Below, piece by piece: positions 37,637 through 49,376 of a stretch of 64,000 nt of DNA. Every line of letters begins with the position of its first letter. Position 1 is the first letter of the stretch. The notes under the pieces are model-generated. The model had not been told where the DNA came from. It was given only the letters and a program-made list of their open reading frames with translations, and ran no database searches. The DNA lies in the NCBI GenBank assembly GCA_001910725.1, contig MJGA01000001.1:1612001-1676000 (forward strand), written 5' to 3'. A program made the translations under genes and the position numbers. This DNA is from Phanerodontia chrysosporium (lineage: Eukaryota > Basidiomycota > Agaricomycetes > Polyporales > Phanerochaetaceae).

Positions 37637-40060
37637 ATGAGGTACGCAAGCATCTGGGCGGTGGTTGCCCTCGCAGCATCTGCAGTAGCAGTCCCTTCTG
37701 CAAGGCCGGGCCTCAAAGTCAAAGAGTCGATCGCAGTCCCGAGAGGATGGACAAAACGGGATGTGGCGCCTCGGGACATGCATATCAACCTTCGCATAGC
37801 CCTTCCACAGTCAAACTTCCCTCTGCTCGAACAGCAGCTTTATGAAGTCAGGTAAAACCCACTCGATGCAAGATTCTAGGCACATATCTGATTAATACAC
37901 TAGCGATCCGTCCCATGAACGCTACGGCGCGCACCTCTCGCAAGACGAGGTGAACGAGCTCATCGCCCCAACCCAGAGAGCGTCCAACACGTGAAGAGTT
38001 GGCTCGCGTCTCATGGCTTGCACGAAGAGCATCTGTCCTTCTCTCCTGCTGGGGATTGGATAAAGGTGTCAGTTCCTGTCACTCTCGCGGAAGAGATGCT
38101 TGATGCGGTCAGTCATCTCGCTTCTGCACAGGCGCGACCACATAGCTTACCGGGAGATCTAGGAGTATCATGTTTGGGAGCACGATGAGGGCGATACCCT
38201 CGTTCGCGCTGCATCCTACAGCTTACCCGAACACCTGCACGAACATGTCGAGTTCGTTCAACCTACGACACTCTTCTCTCGCTTCCGCGGAATGAAGACC
38301 TCTTTCCGTCTCCAGGAAGCGACATCCGTGATCACGGCTGCGAATGCCCCTGCTATTCACGTACCCTCAGCGTCAGGCGGGAAGGTGGACGCTAGCTGCA
38401 ACACGACCATCACCGTCGCCTGCCTGAAGGAGCTCTACAACGCGGTAGGCTACACACCTCGGCCAACACAGGCAACAAGGTTTCCGTCACGGGGTATCTG
38501 GACCAGTTCGCCAACATCAACGACCTTCAGCTGTTTTATGCAGACCAGGTCCCGTCCGCGGTCAACTCAAGTTTCAAGATCGTCTCCATCAACGGTGGGT
38601 TCGGCGCAGCCCTCCTCCCCATAGTGCAACTCTTGAATTCTTTGACGGCGTCAGGCGGGCAAAACAACCAAAGCGAACCAGGCGGAGAGGCAAATCTTGG
38701 TCAGTCTGCTTTGAATTATCGGTATATGCGTCTAACTCACGGTGCGATGTAGACACTCAGTTTGCCTTCGGTATAGCACACCCCATCCCAGCGACATTCT
38801 ACACCACCGCGGGCAGCCCTCCATTTATTCCCGATATCGGGACCCCAACAGATTCAAACGAGCCTTACCTGGATGTAAGCAACTCGTTGAAAACCGCTAT
38901 TCGCGAGCTTACCATGCTTACAGTGGGTAGACTTCGTCTTGAGTCATCCAAACCCGCCCCAAACGATCAGGTGTGTCTTGTCTTGCGGTTCTGAGTGCAA
39001 TACTGCTGACCCTCGAACGACAGTACGAGCTACGGAGATGATGAACAGACAGGTAAATGAACGTAACGATGGTCCATGACTGCCCACTTACATGACGTGC
39101 TCGCTCAGTACCCGTCAGCTTCGCCAAACGAGTCTGCCAGGGCTTCGCCCAGCTCGGTAAGCATGAGTGCGGCATCCATGACTTGTAATGAACAGAGAAC
39201 TCCCCAGGTGCACGAGGTGTTACGCTGACCTTCAGCTCTGGGGATGGGGGCGTTGGAGATGGCGATCCGAACCCAGCGACGCAGCAGTGTTTCACCAATG
39301 ACGGTCGCAACAAGACCGAGTTCATAGCGGCCTTCCCTGCAGGTTGCCCATTGTACGTGCTGACGCTCTCTATCTCGGAGGCAAGAGACTGACGCCTTTC
39401 CAGCGTCACCGCAGTGGGCGGCACCACTCATGTCCCAGAAACTGCAATTTTCTTCTCGGGTGGAGGCTTCAGCAAAATCGTAAGCATCGAAAGAGTAATG
39501 AAATGCTTAAGTGCTAACCGCAGGTCAAGTTTGATCGCCCTGCATACCAGAACGAACAAGTCGAGACATTCTTGAAGAAGCTTGCCCCGGGCACATACGC
39601 GGGTCTCTTTAACAAAAACGGTCGCGTAAGTTGGCTCGGCACGTGCAAATCATCCATGGCATTCATCTTCAATAGGCATACCCGGACGTCTCAGCACAGG
39701 CGGACAACTTCCGCATCTTCTTCGGCGGTAGGCCCGCACTCATCGGCGGCACCTCAGCCTCCTCCCCGACGTTTGCAGGCTTCGTGTCTTTGCTGAACGA
39801 CGCCCGCCTTCGGGCGGGCAAGCGACCACTGGGATTCCTCAACCCGCTGATCTACAGTCTGAAGAGTGGATTTAACGACATAACGACCGGCAATAACCCT
39901 GGCTGCGGTACTCCGGGGTTCAACGTACGTAGCATCATTGGGGCAGGCGTACCTTGCTCACCACCTTTGTATGAAATAGGCAACGAAAGGCTGGGACCCC
40001 GTTACTGGTTTGGGAACACCGAACTTCGGCGTGCTGAAAGATTTCGTTGAGCGGCATTAA
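37637..40060 (+). CDS. Secreted sedolisin (S53) protease 2, tandem paralogue, two apparent frame breaks
   Basis: The gene is a close paralogue of the preceding one, with the same architecture: signal peptide, pro-domain ([27 protein letters not shown]), catalytic Glu/Asp in EANLD (about 38695), oxyanion Asp in SSGDGGVGD (about 39240) and nucleophile Ser in GGTSASSP (about 39752). The end is TAA 40058-40060. Intron positions match the paralogue. Two breaks interrupt the literal frame. One is near 37966-37969, where a run of four C would need a fifth to continue into [10 protein letters not shown]; the other is near 38457-38461, where one base is missing before [15 protein letters not shown]. 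Everything else, including all catalytic motifs and splice sites, is intact. I favour sequence error over a pseudogene, though a recent pseudogene is possible for a duplicated gene. Confidence 0.8.
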
Positions 40061-40148
40061 AATACGCCTCATGGACAATGAATATATAATTGACATTCGT
40101 GAGCCCTGTTAAATAGTGCGGTCGAGGTGTTGGGAAAAAGAAAATGAG

Positions 40149-41303
40149 CTACTTTCGCATCCTCTTCTTAAAACGTTCCATCACCTGGAAAGATGATTGA
40201 GTACGTGCTGCATATAAAAGAAAACAGCCTTACAATTTCGTCAGTAGCCATTTGTGGCCTGTCATGTGTGCGACGGGGTTCATGATCATCCGGGTGGAGA
40301 CCCATGGCCTCGAGCTTCGCGTCTCGAAGAATCTCAGCGTCAGACTTGGTCTTCAAGTTCGGACGGTAGACTGTTGTATGACGGTTAGAGAAGAACAGGG
40401 AGTGATACGAGGGTAACTGACATCTAGTGGCAGCAAGTTGCTCCTCGTCATCAGCAACCTTCTTGCGCTCCTGCCGTCCTTCGGCAACCATGCGTTTCGC
40501 TTTCTCTGTCTCCTCGATGTTCTTCAGACGGGCACTAGGGTCGGCTTATTAGTCTCATCCCGACCACGTAGCTAGAGTGGACTAACTCCATGCCGAGGTC
40601 CACCTCAGGTATAGCTGTAAGCATGGCCAAACTGTTAGTGACATTGCCCTCTTCTTGTTCTTTCTCCTTCATCGCCTTCCTTCGGAATATCTCAGCCAAA
40701 GGGTCAGCGGGTCCGTCGTCCTTCTTGGACTCCTCTTTAGTACCTCGTCGGAGTTTCATGTTCTCTTCAATATATGCCATCCTAGCCAAGGTTAGTGCCT
40801 TCAAATCAGCCCGTATTGGCGACAACGTACATGTGTTTGTCTACATCCATCACGTTTGTCTGCTGCGTGAAGTTGTTCACCCGCACGACACGCCTCGCTT
40901 TGGCATCTTTATCTTCCTCCTCCCTGAGATTGTTATACACACAATGATACAGAGAAAGTTTAGGACATACTCGTCGTCTGGGTCATGATGACTTCCCGAT
41001 GCGCCGGGCTTCAGTCCGCCGAGGTCCTCCTCACGGGGCCGCTTCTTCTTCTTCTTGAGATCGCCTTTGCTTAGCTTCGCTACGTCGATGCCCTCGCGCG
41101 CTCGCCTGAGCTTGCGCAGTTCAATGAGGTCTGCAAGACTAAGCTATGAACCACCTGAACTTGGGTGACTACACGGACGGTTCTGTCACGTACGCTAGCT
41201 TCTCCTCACCGTCTTCCTGCTGTTCCTCGGGCTCCTCTTTGTCCTCGAGTTCCAAAGAGAGCTGCCTAACACGAGGCTGGGGGCGAGTGCGTTTCTTGAT
41301 CAT
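40149..41303 (-). CDS. tls1: Splicing factor Tls1 / C9orf78 (Hep59) family
   Basis: Seven exons (41303-41194, 41138-40971, 40923-40831, 40781-40587, 40534-40422, 40370-40234, 40184-40149) encode about 283 residues. Typical features are the basic start followed by an acidic stretch, LIELRKLRRAREGID, VMDVDKHMMAYIEENMKLRRG, the IPEVDLGMDARLKNIEETEKAK segment and a RFYRPNLK motif near residue 230. This matches the Hep59/C9orf78/Tls1 family, nuclear proteins bound to the spliceosomal helicase Brr2. In S. pombe, Tls1 promotes correct splicing of shelterin-component transcripts. The short final exon (12 codons) ends KKRMRK. The gene is convergent with sedolisin 2 (88-bp gap) and divergent from the Rtp1 gene (166 bp). 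Confidence 0.85.
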
Positions 41304-41469
41304 GGCTGCTTGTGGTGTGCGCGAACAGGGGTGGCCCTCGGACGCCGTTCGCTGATTCCCACGTCCGCTACGCGCTTACGCCACACGGCTCTGCTTTCCT
41401 CTGAGTTACCACTATACCCTTTGCTTGCTCTCTGTCGGTTTCGCACAGAACCAGTCGCGAGAAGGAGCC

Positions 41470-44400
41470 ATGCAGAGCTCAAAACTTGTTGATGTGCTAC
41501 ACAGGGGCGCAATCCTAGCCGGTTCCACCAAGTCAGAAGCCAAATCCAGTTTGCAAGACGTGCTCACTTCAAGACTCTCGCAATACTACTCTGCCCGGGA
41601 AACGACCAAGCGGACGACCTGAATGGCTCACTTGAAACATACAGCTTCTTACGGCGCAGGAAGCCCTCGCTGTACTTGAAGACGTGCAGACCATTGTCAG
41701 CACCAAAGGACCAGATGCAGCCGGCAGTACCGTGCCCGGTCAGACGTCAGAGCAGGACGCACCTGAGGAGCTGCTCGGGACCCGGGACTTAGCCCAGTTA
41801 CGCACACTGCTATCTCTGGTCTTCAAATGGGCTGTAGAACCACTGCTTGCTCGAGTTACTGCGTCCATCCCGAGCGTCACTCCAGGCGGAAGACGACGTA
41901 CAGAAGTCAATATCATTGACCTCACAAGCATACCGGAAGACTACCGCATCTTGGCCACTTCTCTGACGCGTATCACAAAGCTGCTTCTTCCTTCTGGTAT
42001 CCGCGGACCACTGAATGCGACTCACATAACTTCCGCCATAGTGGACCGACATCTCAGCGACTTGCTCAAGCCTTGCCTGGTGCTGGGCTGGCTGCCGAAG
42101 TCGCTTGCAAGTGAGTCCGTCCTCCCTTTGGATGACTTGCGTCCCATCGTACTGCATCTCATAAACATGTCAGTGCTCCTCAGTCACGCCCAAGCCACTT
42201 CTGACATCCTCTGAAGGCTTCCCGTTTCGCGGAGCGTCACTGCACTGAGCAGCATCCTCTCGGCCCAAACATCCCTGCCATACGTACGGAAAGCGTGCAG
42301 CTACCTCATGAGTCGCCAAGTACTGCGTCGGGATGGCGTACGAGGGCTGCTCATCGCTCTCTTCGCCGAAGAAGACATCTCCGGAGACGATGCGCCCCTT
42401 GAGAAGCTGGACAACGTGTCAAAGCTACTCAAGTCCTTGCCAATAGGAATGGAAGAGAGTGTAGGTTCTATCTCTTCACAGTCTGCTTGATAAATCTAAC
42501 ACGTTATCAGCAATACTATGGCAATATCATCTACCAGCTTCTGACGATCCTCTCTGCGGAGGGTGACATCCCACCTGCCCACAATAGAGCAGCCGCGTTT
42601 TCGCTGTCAAGAATGCTTTTTCCTATAGACGAGCAAGAGAAGACGAGCCCCCTCATTTTCCGCATGGTATTATCCGCTCTTCAGCGGCCATTCTTCGAGG
42701 TCACACAAGCATCCCATGTCAACCATGAGAGCCCCGCGTCTTCATCAAACGCACTTCGTCTGGCTCCCAGTCAGGCTATTCGGACGATCCAAACGCTCCT
42801 GACAAACACCGATCCCTCTCCAAAACTCATCTCGAGCTTGTTGACACCCATCGTACCTTCTTTGTACGCACTATTAGCAACCTTGGATTCAGTGAAAACC
42901 TCGGAACCTGTGCTGAAGACGACAATCCGCGGTTTCCTGAGAACGTGGGGAAGACTTGTGGATAGCGGGAAGGAATCACTGCTCTGTGGCTTGTCATCGA
43001 CGGTGAGGGCGGAGAGTGGCGTGTTGACATTGCAGGTGAGATCGCCAAAGTGGAACAGTATGTGTCTTCTCTCGTGGCATATACTTTGAGTATTCTGACT
43101 CTGTCGACTCAAAGGACGGACCATGCGCCTCAGTTGAGCATGTTCACGCCAGAAGACTTGAAGCGTGCTGAAGAGGCCGGAGAATTCGATGTAGATGCGA
43201 ATATCTTACATCTGCGGCCAGATCCGGTGCATTTCGTGACATTTTTGAAATCCCTTGACCGGTCGGATGTCGTCGCAGAATTGTTTGTGCGGCTCCTAGA
43301 AGCGTACAGGGAATGCAAGGCTACTGTCGATGCGGATCCCATGAGGTTTGTTTGCGCGCGCCTCTTGCCCGGAGAAGGTATTCATTTAATTTGTCCAGGA
43401 CGTTGCTTTACCTGCAACTCGTGGTTCAAATTCAGAACCAGCTGTCTTCCGGAGACTCTGCCTTCGACATCTTGCAGAAGCCGGACCACATTCTGACATT
43501 CATCAAGCATGCCTTGCAAACGGCGACGCAAAAGCCTGAAGAGAAGCGTAAGCCGCAAACCCCGGCACCGAAAACGGGACTCAAGCTCGAGGACTTGGTC
43601 ATTGTCGATGTCGAAGGGAACGACAGCGATGACGAGAGCATTGAAGGCGACAGCGACGATGAAGAGGAGCCCTCGAATCCACGCGAAGGCTCCGACGAGG
43701 AAATGACATCGACTGCATTGAATCTACTTCTCGCTGTCATGGAAGGTACGTGCATGCATATTTATCACGGGATACTGTTCCTCATAGCACCGCAGCGAAT
43801 CCCAAAATCAATGCGCAGACGACTCCAATCCTAGATGACATCTTCCCATTGTTAGAGTCCCTCGCCAAGGAATCAACTGAAGCAATCAAGCCTTTGGCGA
43901 GAGAAGCCCGCATGGTCCTTACTGCACGCTTCGCCTCGTCATCTATGTCACAGTCCCCGAAGGAAGGCAATATGAAAGCCGGGGAGAGCCCCCAGGAGAC
44001 GTACCAGAAAGCTCTCAAGCTATTGCAAGACCCCATCCTGCCAGTTCGCGCACACGGCTTACTTCTGCTGCGCCAGCTCGTTTCCGCGCGACCCACCAAA
44101 GAAGGCACTCTGCAACCCCCGCGCTGGACTGTGCGCTTGTGCCGGGCATCCTTAGTATCTTCTTGCAGTCGCTCCAGGACGACGACTCGTATATCTTCCT
44201 GAATGCGGTGCAGGGCTTGTCGGCGATGGTCGATGGTTACGGAAAGGACGTACTGAAGGGCTTGGTCGACATGTACGCCAAGGGCCTCGAAGGCATCGGC
44301 AGCACGACACTTACACAACTGGACGTCGATACCAGGACCAGGGTCGGCGAGGCTCTGGGGCAGGTCATCAAGCGATGCGGAGATGCACTGCCGGGATACG

Positions 44401-45036
44401 GTAAGGAGCTCTGCCCATCGTGTCCATGCCCGTAGCTGACACCTTTCATGTGCAGCGGACCTCCTCGTACCTCCCTTGTTCGGTGTTGTCCGCGCTTCGC
44501 ACCTTCCTACGGCTCTGAGGACATCCGCTCTATCGTTGCTTGCCCAGTTTGCTCATACCAGCACTGTGGCCATCTTGCCCTATGCGATTGACCTGACGGC
44601 TGCCATGCTCGACCTGTTGCAATTAGAGTCAGTCTCGGCAGTCCAGCAGCCGAAGAATCGAGGAGAAGAGTCGGCGAACGCTGCAGAAACCAGCTCATCT
44701 GAAGCCCATCCGGAGTCACAGACCGACCAGGAGAAGTCGAGGGCAAAACCGAAGCAAGATGCTGTGGAATATCAGCCAACATCGAAAGACTCAAAGATCC
44801 CGACGCTGCGTCGATCTGCCTTGTACTTCATCTCGCTGCTGACCAGAGCGTTCGCGGGTCAACTCGACGACATTTGCACCGTCGCAGTGTACGCTTTGCC
44901 AGGCGACTTGATGCGACGAGCCAAGACTACTGTTGGATACGTCGCGGCTACCGACGAGGACTTGGTAGTGCGCGTGATGGCGAAAGAGACATTAGACGGG
45001 CTCGACAGCTTAGCCGAAGCGATGCTTGGGTTGTAG
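41470..45036 (+). CDS. RTP1: Rtp1/TANGO6-family RNA polymerase II assembly factor, two apparent frame breaks
   Basis: Exons 41470-41559, 41645-42168, 42217-42460, 42511-43345, 43399-43745, 43796-44400 and 44456-45036 encode about 1070 residues of HEAT-like helical repeats. The C-terminal half contains the two Rtp1 C-terminal domains: LLQDPILPVRAHGLLLLRQL, SIFLQSLQDDDSYIFLNAVQ and LLAQFAHTSTVAILPYAIDL. An acidic stretch (DSDDESIEGDSDDEEE) lies between repeats. Yeast Rtp1 helps assemble and import RNA polymerase II; animal TANGO6 is related. Two breaks occur. Near 42966-42968 a GGG run needs a fourth G to pass from LVDSG to EGITALWLVIDGEGGEWR. Near 44106-44112 one base is missing before ATPALDCALVPGIL. 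The first intron (41560-41644) has a weak donor and is the least certain junction. Confidence 0.8.
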
Positions 45037-45224
45037 ACGTGCATATATTGATCTAATGTACATTCGAAGCCGTGTGTGCCCCGTATCTGTCCCAGCTATC
45101 GCGACCTTGAGTTAGCTGAGTCAATAAAAAGGCAGCGTTGATCTCGGTCCAGATAAAGCATGTCACCACCTCTGACCCAGAGAGCAGCAAACACCCTCCG
45201 AGACGGTGAGCGTGGCCGGAGCCG

Positions 45225-45237
45225 CCGTCTCAGACGG
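45225..45237. repeat. Short perfect hairpin
   Basis: CCGTCT, one base, then AGACGG forms a 6-bp stem in the gap between the convergent RTP1 and TCA17 genes. A related GAGACGG lies just upstream. This may be chance or a 3'-end structure. Confidence 0.4.
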
Positions 45238-45299
45238 TGGCCAAGACCTGAACAATCGTTCACTCACTCAGACGGAAAAAATGCCGCACACTGCGTAAC

Positions 45300-45927
45300 T
45301 CATCCACTCGCGACGGCGACCATCGCACCTGCTGAGCGTCCGACCTCGTCCACGCGCCGCCGGAAGCTCTTCCACCGCGCGCTGCCCGCTTGCAGCAGCA
45401 CGGCGTGGTCGGTGACGCTGTCGACAGGGGTGTTCAGGCGCAGAAACGGGTTGGCAATCGAGCGACGGTACGCCGTGTGCAGAGCCCGAAATATCTGTGG
45501 AGTAGCGGATAGCACCGGCCGTCAGCGGCGACGTCTGGTGGCGATGGGAGGGTGCTCACCGCGATGACGTCGACGTCGCGCACGACGACGTCGGACAGCT
45601 CGAGTGCGATGATGATCTTCACTTTCAGAGGGGTCATGTACCCGTAGACGGCGACGTCCTCGACGTAGAGCAGGCCGAGATAGCACTCTGTGGACTTTGT
45701 CGCGTTCGCCGCTGCAACTGAAGAGTTTCCGAGGGTCTCAGTGGTAACAATTGATTAGCAGAGCAAAAGAGGCACTCACTGCGCTCTTCTATGACATCCA
45801 GACTCGTGTGTGCAATGTAATGATACTTCAGCTCATCCTGACGCGGTTGAGAGAATGTACGAATCAATATCGGATGGTTCTGGGGCGACACGAAAGCGAC
45901 AGCGTTCAGACGGAGTTGTGGAGGCAT
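45300..45927 (-). CDS. TCA17: TRAPP complex subunit Tca17 / TRAPPC2L
   Basis: Three exons (45927-45780, 45717-45560, 45494-45300) encode about 166 residues in phase. The longin-fold signatures of TRAPPC2-like proteins are clear: AFVSPQNHPILIRTF near the start, LKYHYIAHTSLDVIEER at the end of exon 1, YLGLLYVEDVAVYGYMTPLKVKIIIAL in exon 2, and a final helix (IFRALHTAYRRSIANPF) followed by a longer tail than usual (LLQAGSARWKSFRRRVDEVG). Tca17/TRAPPC2L is a small subunit of TRAPP tethering complexes at the Golgi. The Met at 45927 begins the conserved domain about eight residues before AFVSPQNH, and no better start is seen upstream. Confidence 0.88.
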
Positions 45928-46367
45928 GTCCAAGCGTGCACCGTCTCTCGTCACGAGGACGAGGTCAGAGCTGTGTGCAAGACGTGGATATGGAGAGAAA
46001 GCAAGAACATAGGCCGCCGCGTATCCGACCCGACACGTCGTAAGCGCCCATCGGCTTGCGGATGCACAGGTGCGAACTAAACAGTTGTCCTCTGGAACGA
46101 CCCGATAGACCGCGGGGGAGGAAGCTGGTCATCGTGGTACCTGAGCCAGTAGATTATGAATGTTTTCGAACTGCCGGATGCAGATAATTGGATCAATAGA
46201 TATCGAGATGGCCATCTCAGCTAAGAGAGACGGCATGAGCAACACGACAAACGGTATACGAGCAGTGCTAACATGGGAGCATAGACTGTGCTAGAACGTG
46301 TACGTATAGGCTACAGACAGAAGATCGAAACATCGTAGCTCGTACAAACAACACGGCGCCAGCAACC
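45928..46367. other. Intergenic region
   Basis: This stretch holds the promoter of TCA17 and the 3' flank of the Tpa1 gene. No gene is supportable. Confidence 0.4.
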
Positions 46368-48473
46368 CTAGTCCTCCTGCTCCTCTTCCTCTTCCTCGAG
46401 CATCCCAATCTCGTACTCGCCGCAAACGTCCCATCGCGAGCCTTCTGCCGCAGCGCTGACGTACTTGACGAATCGCATGACCTTTTCGTCGCGGAGGACG
46501 AGCAGCAGCCGGTTGAAGCCCGGCTGCACGGTGAGCAACGTCCCGTCGTCGTCGTCCTCATCGTCGTCCTCATCTACATCGACCGCCTCCTTCCCGTTCG
46601 CGCCGTTCTTCTTGCTGGCGGGCGAGCTACCCGCGCTGTCCGCGCCGTGGCCGTTCTCCTTCGGCTGCTCGCTCTTCTTGCGCGAGCCGGAGCGGTACAC
46701 CGCCGGGTCGTCCTCCTCCTCGTGCGGCGCCATGTAGCACTCCCAGCCGCCCCACTCGCCGCTCTGCCAGCCGTTCACGAGCGTCTTCTTGCCCTTCTTG
46801 CGGCCGCGCCGCGCGCCGCCGTCCTGCTCCTCGGCGGCCTCGACGGGCACCTCGGGCGTGAGCCCGAGCACGACGTCGAGCCGCGCCTCGCGCTCGTCGC
46901 TCGTCGCGAGCGTGTAGTCGAGGCCCGGCCGGAACCGCCGCGCGGCCGCGGCCCAGCTCAGCGGGAGCACGCTCGACACCTTCGCGAGCCACGCGCGGAA
47001 CGCCGCGCTCGGGAAGAGCTCGTCCTGCAGCGAGCGCACGATCGCGTCCGCGCCCGCCGCGTGCCGCGGGTGCACCGCCTCGCGCCGCCCCGCCGTCGGT
47101 GCCGCCAGCGTGCAGTACCGCCACTTGTGCGGCGGCCCCCGCAGCTCCCACGGCGCGTCCGGCGTCGCGGGGTCGTGCCGTGTGCCTGCGGCGTGCGGCG
47201 GGATGCGCTTCTCGCGCCCGGGCCCGAGACCGTCCCGTGCGTCGTTTGCCGCGAGCCCGGTGCTCAGCTTCTCGGCGAGCTGGGTGTTGAGGAAGTGGTG
47301 CAGCTCGAGCGAGGACTCGTCGACGAAGCGGGATGCGAGCGTTGCCAGAGTGCGCGGTTGCAGGTAGACGGGGTTCAGGAACTCGGACAGGAAAGAAATG
47401 TGCTCTTCTGAGAGGGGATCTGACGGCAGGGGAGGAGCTGCGGGTGACGGATAGGGGTGGAAGGTGGTTGAGGTAGACGTCTGCGAGTCATAAGCGCCTT
47501 TCTCGCAGTGGAGAAACGACGAGGGACTCACAAGTTGCTCGCGCGAGCTCTTGTACTCGCCGTACTTTTCATTGGGGTCGTACCCCTCCTCTCCGGGCTG
47601 AGCAGCGTGGAACCACCCGCTGATGCTGAGCCGCTGGCGGCCGTCCTCGCCCTGACCGACGACGACCTCCTCGACGGAATGGAAGCTGCGCCCGGGCTGG
47701 ACCTCAAAGAAGATAAACTGGTTCCAGCTCGGCGGGATGCACTTGCTCGGGATGCACTCGGGCTCGGGGACGCCGTCGGGGCCGTCGCGGGTGGGGTAGA
47801 GCTCGAGGGCGCCGCCCCACTCGGGCTGCCAGCCCTGGTAGTGCGGGAGCGGGAGGTAGAGGATGTACGAGACGCGGCGGGTGCCGATGACGTCGTCGTG
47901 GTTGAGGAGGTGGCAGCCCTTGGTGTACGTGTTCACGCTCATGTCCTGCTTCGTCCCGCTCAGCGGCCCGCAGCCCGTGACGGCCTGCAGGAACGCGCGG
48001 AAGCGCGGCGAGTACAGCGCGTCGCGCAGCTTGAGCAGGTTCGGCAGCAGCGCGATCTGCTCCGGCGTGAGGTAGTTCAGCGACGCGAGGTCGCCCGTCT
48101 GGTTCACCTGCGCGCACACACACCCCGTTCAGCAGGCCCGTGCGACCAGGCGCACAGCACAGCAGCGCACCTTGTAGATGTCCGTCTCCTTCTCCGTGAA
48201 GCTCAGCTCGCTCAGGATCTCGTCCTTGACGCCGACGAGGAGGTCGTCCTGGAACAGCTTCTCGACGCGGCAGTACTTGTACGGCTCCGACGTCGCATAC
48301 TCGCCGTTCAGCCGGTGGATGGTCGCCGGCGCGAGCAGATCCGGCGCAAAGTACGGTGTCGGGTCCGCGGCAGCGTCGCTCACGGGTATGTGCGTCCTCT
48401 TTGCGCGCTTTTGCGCGGACGGCGAGTCTGCGGCGGGGCCAGGGGAGGGCGAGCGAGGGCGGGTCCCCGTCAT
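46368..48473 (-). CDS. TPA1: Prolyl 3,4-dihydroxylase Tpa1/Ofd1 (2OG-Fe(II) oxygenase)
   Basis: Three exons (48473-48171, 48107-47532, 47480-46368) encode about 663 residues. After a basic N-terminus, the first oxygenase domain shows the iron-binding HxD in LNHDDVIGTRRVSYILYLP, the distal His in GRSFHSVEEV and the 2OG-binding Arg in RQRLSISGWFH. The second double-stranded beta-helix domain, non-catalytic in this family, fills the C-terminal half. It is interrupted by very acidic low-complexity stretches and ends in a Glu run. Tpa1/Ofd1 hydroxylates ribosomal protein uS12 (Rps23) at a proline and affects translation termination; Ofd1 also senses oxygen in S. pombe. The 51-nt intron (47481-47531) has no in-frame stop. 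The 3' half has very high third-position GC, which creates long spurious ORFs on both strands. Confidence 0.9.
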
Positions 48474-49211
48474 TTTGTGGTCGCTTTAGGCTCTGTGGTA
48501 TGGTTTCTGGCGTCCGCATGAGCCATCTCCGGGCGCCGTGCAATGTAGCGGGGGCACTCACCGCAAGGGTAGCCTCGAAGTGAAGCCCGGGCACTGCTAG
48601 GCTCGTGGCGTGGGCACTGAAGGCCGTCTTCGTTATATGTGTGCTGCTGCTGGGCGTGCTGACAGAGTCTCGGTCACGGGTGTGCTCCGAGCTGGGATGC
48701 GGGAGGGCTGGCCTGGGCGACGTGCACCTAGAGGCTAGAGCTGCAATGTGCTCAAAGAGAAATTTTGGCGCCGATCGTACCTTCGACAAGTGATTCCGCG
48801 GCGGCGTTCGCGCGTGCTGCAGCGACAGCAGGGTGTGCAGCGCGGCAAGAGTATGGATGGTGTGTGCGTGCGTGTGCGAGACGAGGAAGCTCTGGCGGGA
48901 TGTGTTTCGAGGGCTCTCGGGTGGGCGTGTGCGCTTGCGGCCACATTTTCCTTTTCGTCCGGTGTGCGCTGGCCCAGGGATCGAGACTCGAGTGTCGCCC
49001 CCATACGTCGTTGCTGATGCGGACACAGCTCTCGTGCCTCCGGACGTCCAGGCCCTCGCCCTCTTTTGCCCGCCGTCCCACGCCCGACGATCACACCGCG
49101 ACCCTGCATGGGGCCAGACGCTTCCGCGGACTGCGCACCACGGGCAAGAAAAAAAAGCACAGAAAATCAACATATTTGTCGTCTACTAGTCTACTGTCGG
49201 AGAAAGCGCTG
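48474..49211. other. TPA1 upstream region
   Basis: This is the promoter side of TPA1. The long ORFs here, including a 489-codon one that overlaps TPA1, are GC-rich shadow frames. Nothing else is supportable up to the first repeat arm of the accessory island. Confidence 0.45.
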
Positions 49212-49306
49212 GGACATCTGGAGGCGTCAGGAGGCATCATGATGGCGGGAGACGAATTCGGCATCTAGATTGGGGCGAAAATCTCCGGATGCGCCTCCAG
49301 ATGTCC
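49212..49306. repeat. Perfect 15-bp inverted repeat at the left island edge
   Basis: GGACATCTGGAGGCG at 49212-49226 is matched exactly in reverse complement at 49292-49306, with a 65-nt loop. The core TCTGGAGGCG occurs again near 58907 at the other edge of the island. This could be a subterminal repeat of a transposon or a small hairpin element. Confidence 0.65.
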
Positions 49307-49376
49307 TCTAGATAGAGAATCGTTATCTCGCGATATACATATCGAGTCACGTCCTTATCTCAGGATTGCCTCTAGA
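49264..49376. repeat. Left TCTAGA cluster
   Basis: Three TCTAGA palindromes lie at 49264, 49307 and 49371. A matching cluster lies at 58788-58945. Such short clustered motifs resemble the subterminal transposase-binding repeats of CACTA-like elements; that role is inference. Confidence 0.5.

Noticed and set aside
46647..48521. Long plus-strand ORFs (254 and 337 codons) opposite TPA1
   Set aside because: They are antisense to a well-supported oxygenase gene in very GC-rich sequence; composition is repetitive Arg/Ala/Leu with no domain.
47704..49173. 489-codon minus-strand ORF overlapping the TPA1 5' end
   Set aside because: It overlaps TPA1 in another frame; the oxygenase frame has the iron and 2OG motifs, and this one has only low-complexity Arg/Pro/Ala.
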